A stretch of DNA of 60,000 nucleotides, from NCBI RefSeq assembly GCF_030272615.1, contig NC_081407.1, positions 436,700,230 through 436,760,229 of the forward strand. Reading direction: 5' to 3'. Source of the stretch: Cryptomeria japonica. Taxonomy: Eukaryota; Streptophyta; Pinopsida; Cupressales; Cupressaceae. Below the pieces are notes generated by a model. It did no database searches. It saw only the letters and a list, made by a program, of their open reading frames with translations, and had not been told where the DNA came from. Each line of letters begins with the position of its first letter. Position 1 is the stretch's first letter. Shown in pieces: positions 58,931 through 60,000 of the stretch. The translations under genes were made by a program, and so were the position numbers.

Positions 58931-59259
58931 TTTTTAGCAATGTACCGGTTGAAATCAAATACAGGCCATCAATTTTAACAGTGATGCACGAAATGAAAAC
59001 CTTTTTTTTTTTGAGAAGTCACCATTAAAAAAATAGTAGAGATTGAATAGAGGATTATGATTCCCTTTTTGCATGTATTTGTGTTCATGAACACATCATT
59101 TAGATTTTAGAAACACAAAGACTTGCCAAAACATAGCTGGACACGCAAATGAAGTAATGGACGACATAACACAATGTCAAAAAATCATAAAAGAGGAAAG
59201 GAAAATACCAAAAACAAAGTGAATGGAATCGGTAGGCCTTAGTGAGGAGAAAAACTCAC
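58931..59259. other. Non-coding stretch
   Basis: A poly-T run at 59001-59013 and AT-rich DNA. Nothing else supported. Confidence 0.35.
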
Positions 59260-59723
59260 ATGGGTCAAAGACGAATGATGACTTTGAGTCCCATTCCGAT
59301 GGCATCCTGTCCTCATTGCCATCAAAACCTGCAAAAACCACATAAAACAAAAGTACAAAGGAAACATTGAAAAATCGAAACCCCCCCCAAAATGAGAAAC
59401 TAGGTAAAGTGAGGAGAAAAACCAAACCTTGTACTTGGAAAAGGGTGTGCACGTTCTAGCTCCATCCCGAATTCCTTCAATGCCATCGTGAACATGATGT
59501 GATGTGAAACAAAATGACGATTGTAGAGACCACACCAAACACACCAACTTTGCCAAGCAGTGAAATGCAAAGGGGCAGGCGCATTGAATGTTGTCATGCA
59601 TGAAAAGCGCGAAGAGCTAGGTGCAGTAAGGGAGAGGTGATGCGTAGTAAATGCAGTTGCAAGGAAACTTTGAAAGTGGCGGTGGGAACGTTGGACATAG
59701 AGGTTGGTGGATTGGGTAGCCAT
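59260..59723 (-). CDS. Possible 5' exons of a host gene (very tentative)
   Basis: ATG at 59723 opens MATQSTNLYVQRSHRHFQSF in a frame with no stop until 59400. The peptide is rich in Ser, Thr, His and Phe, and could be a targeting peptide. A weak donor AAG|GTTTGG at 59427 and a good acceptor TTTTTGCAG|G at 59328 would join an exon (59328-59260) that includes DGNEDRMPSEWDSK and ends at CCAT|GTGAGT. No family recognised. It may instead be chance open sequence within a repeat arm. Confidence 0.22.
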
Positions 59724-59917
59724 GTAGAAGAATGCCACGCGGCAACCCCGTTCGAAACTGATGGATATTGTAAGTGGTTAATGGGGTGGGCCCAACCATG
59801 TCCTGGTCGATGCACCAAATTAGTATAATATCAACCACTCCCATGAATGTGTATAGTACATGTGGCATCAAGCCGAGTTGGCGGTCAAGATCCTCTCTAG
59901 GGTAGCCAACTCGGCAG
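59572..59917 (-). repeat. Inverted repeat, right arm
   Basis: Reverse-complement partner of 55853-56197. Here the ATG-containing frame is open, whereas the left arm is closed by a stop. Confidence 0.75.
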
Positions 59918-60000
59918 TCGACATGGCAGAAGGTCAAAGTTGGTCTTCAAGTCCACGTTGTGTGCCACATGGACCCTCAGAGTTAGGGTGCGCACATTCT
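59903..60000 (+). repeat. Direct repeat, second copy (runs to the window edge)
   Basis: Same-orientation partner of 56699-56805. It overlaps the end of the right inverted-repeat arm, so the two repeats may mark the edge of one element that continues past the window. Confidence 0.55.

Overview
This is plant nuclear DNA made almost entirely of LTR retrotransposons stacked inside one another. The evidence is plant-type Ty1/copia polyproteins with primer sites complementary to initiator Met tRNA, a very large Ty3/gypsy element with two RNase H domains, and an antisense plant-mobile-domain (PMD) gene. The density and depth of nesting suggest a large repeat-rich genome such as a conifer's, but nothing here fixes the species. 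No intact host gene was found.

Layout. 1-2758 is the 5' end of a minus-strand LTR element that runs off the left edge (LTR 1982-2758). 2759-14520 is element C, a minus-strand, apparently non-autonomous LTR element with two unusual ORFs and no visible pol. It is split at ORF2 by element B (4586-11745, minus, copia). 14588-54838 is element D (plus, Ty3/gypsy, Tat/Ogre-like, about 17.5 kb of its own sequence). D's 5' LTR is split by element E (14770-37511, minus, copia, Sirevirus-like). E in turn holds element F (18952-26547, minus, a close relative of E) inside its integrase region, and element A (28815-36550, plus, copia) inside its right LTR. Target-site duplications fit the order: D GGGGG, E AATCA, F TGAAG, A AGAAT. 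The empty sites for E and A can be read in the undisturbed partner LTRs. 54839-60000 is older flanking DNA. It holds a broken Lys/Glu-rich coding remnant, an inverted repeat about 3.4 kb apart, an ATGCAT-type minisatellite, and degenerate repeats.

How the parts work. Each copia element (A, B, E, F) has the order gag, protease, integrase, reverse transcriptase, RNase H on one frame. A, E and F are broken almost only by in-frame stop codons rather than frameshifts, mostly where C-to-T or G-to-A would give the stop. D has gag, protease plus a G-patch-like segment, a long linker of unknown function, RT, RNase H, a second RNase H, and integrase. It then has a 5 kb tail carrying an antisense PMD pseudogene with a candidate intron. 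C is the least familiar object: a coiled-coil/multi-zinc-knuckle ORF1 followed by an ORF2 of roughly 660 codons that I do not recognise. All elements look dead in this copy.
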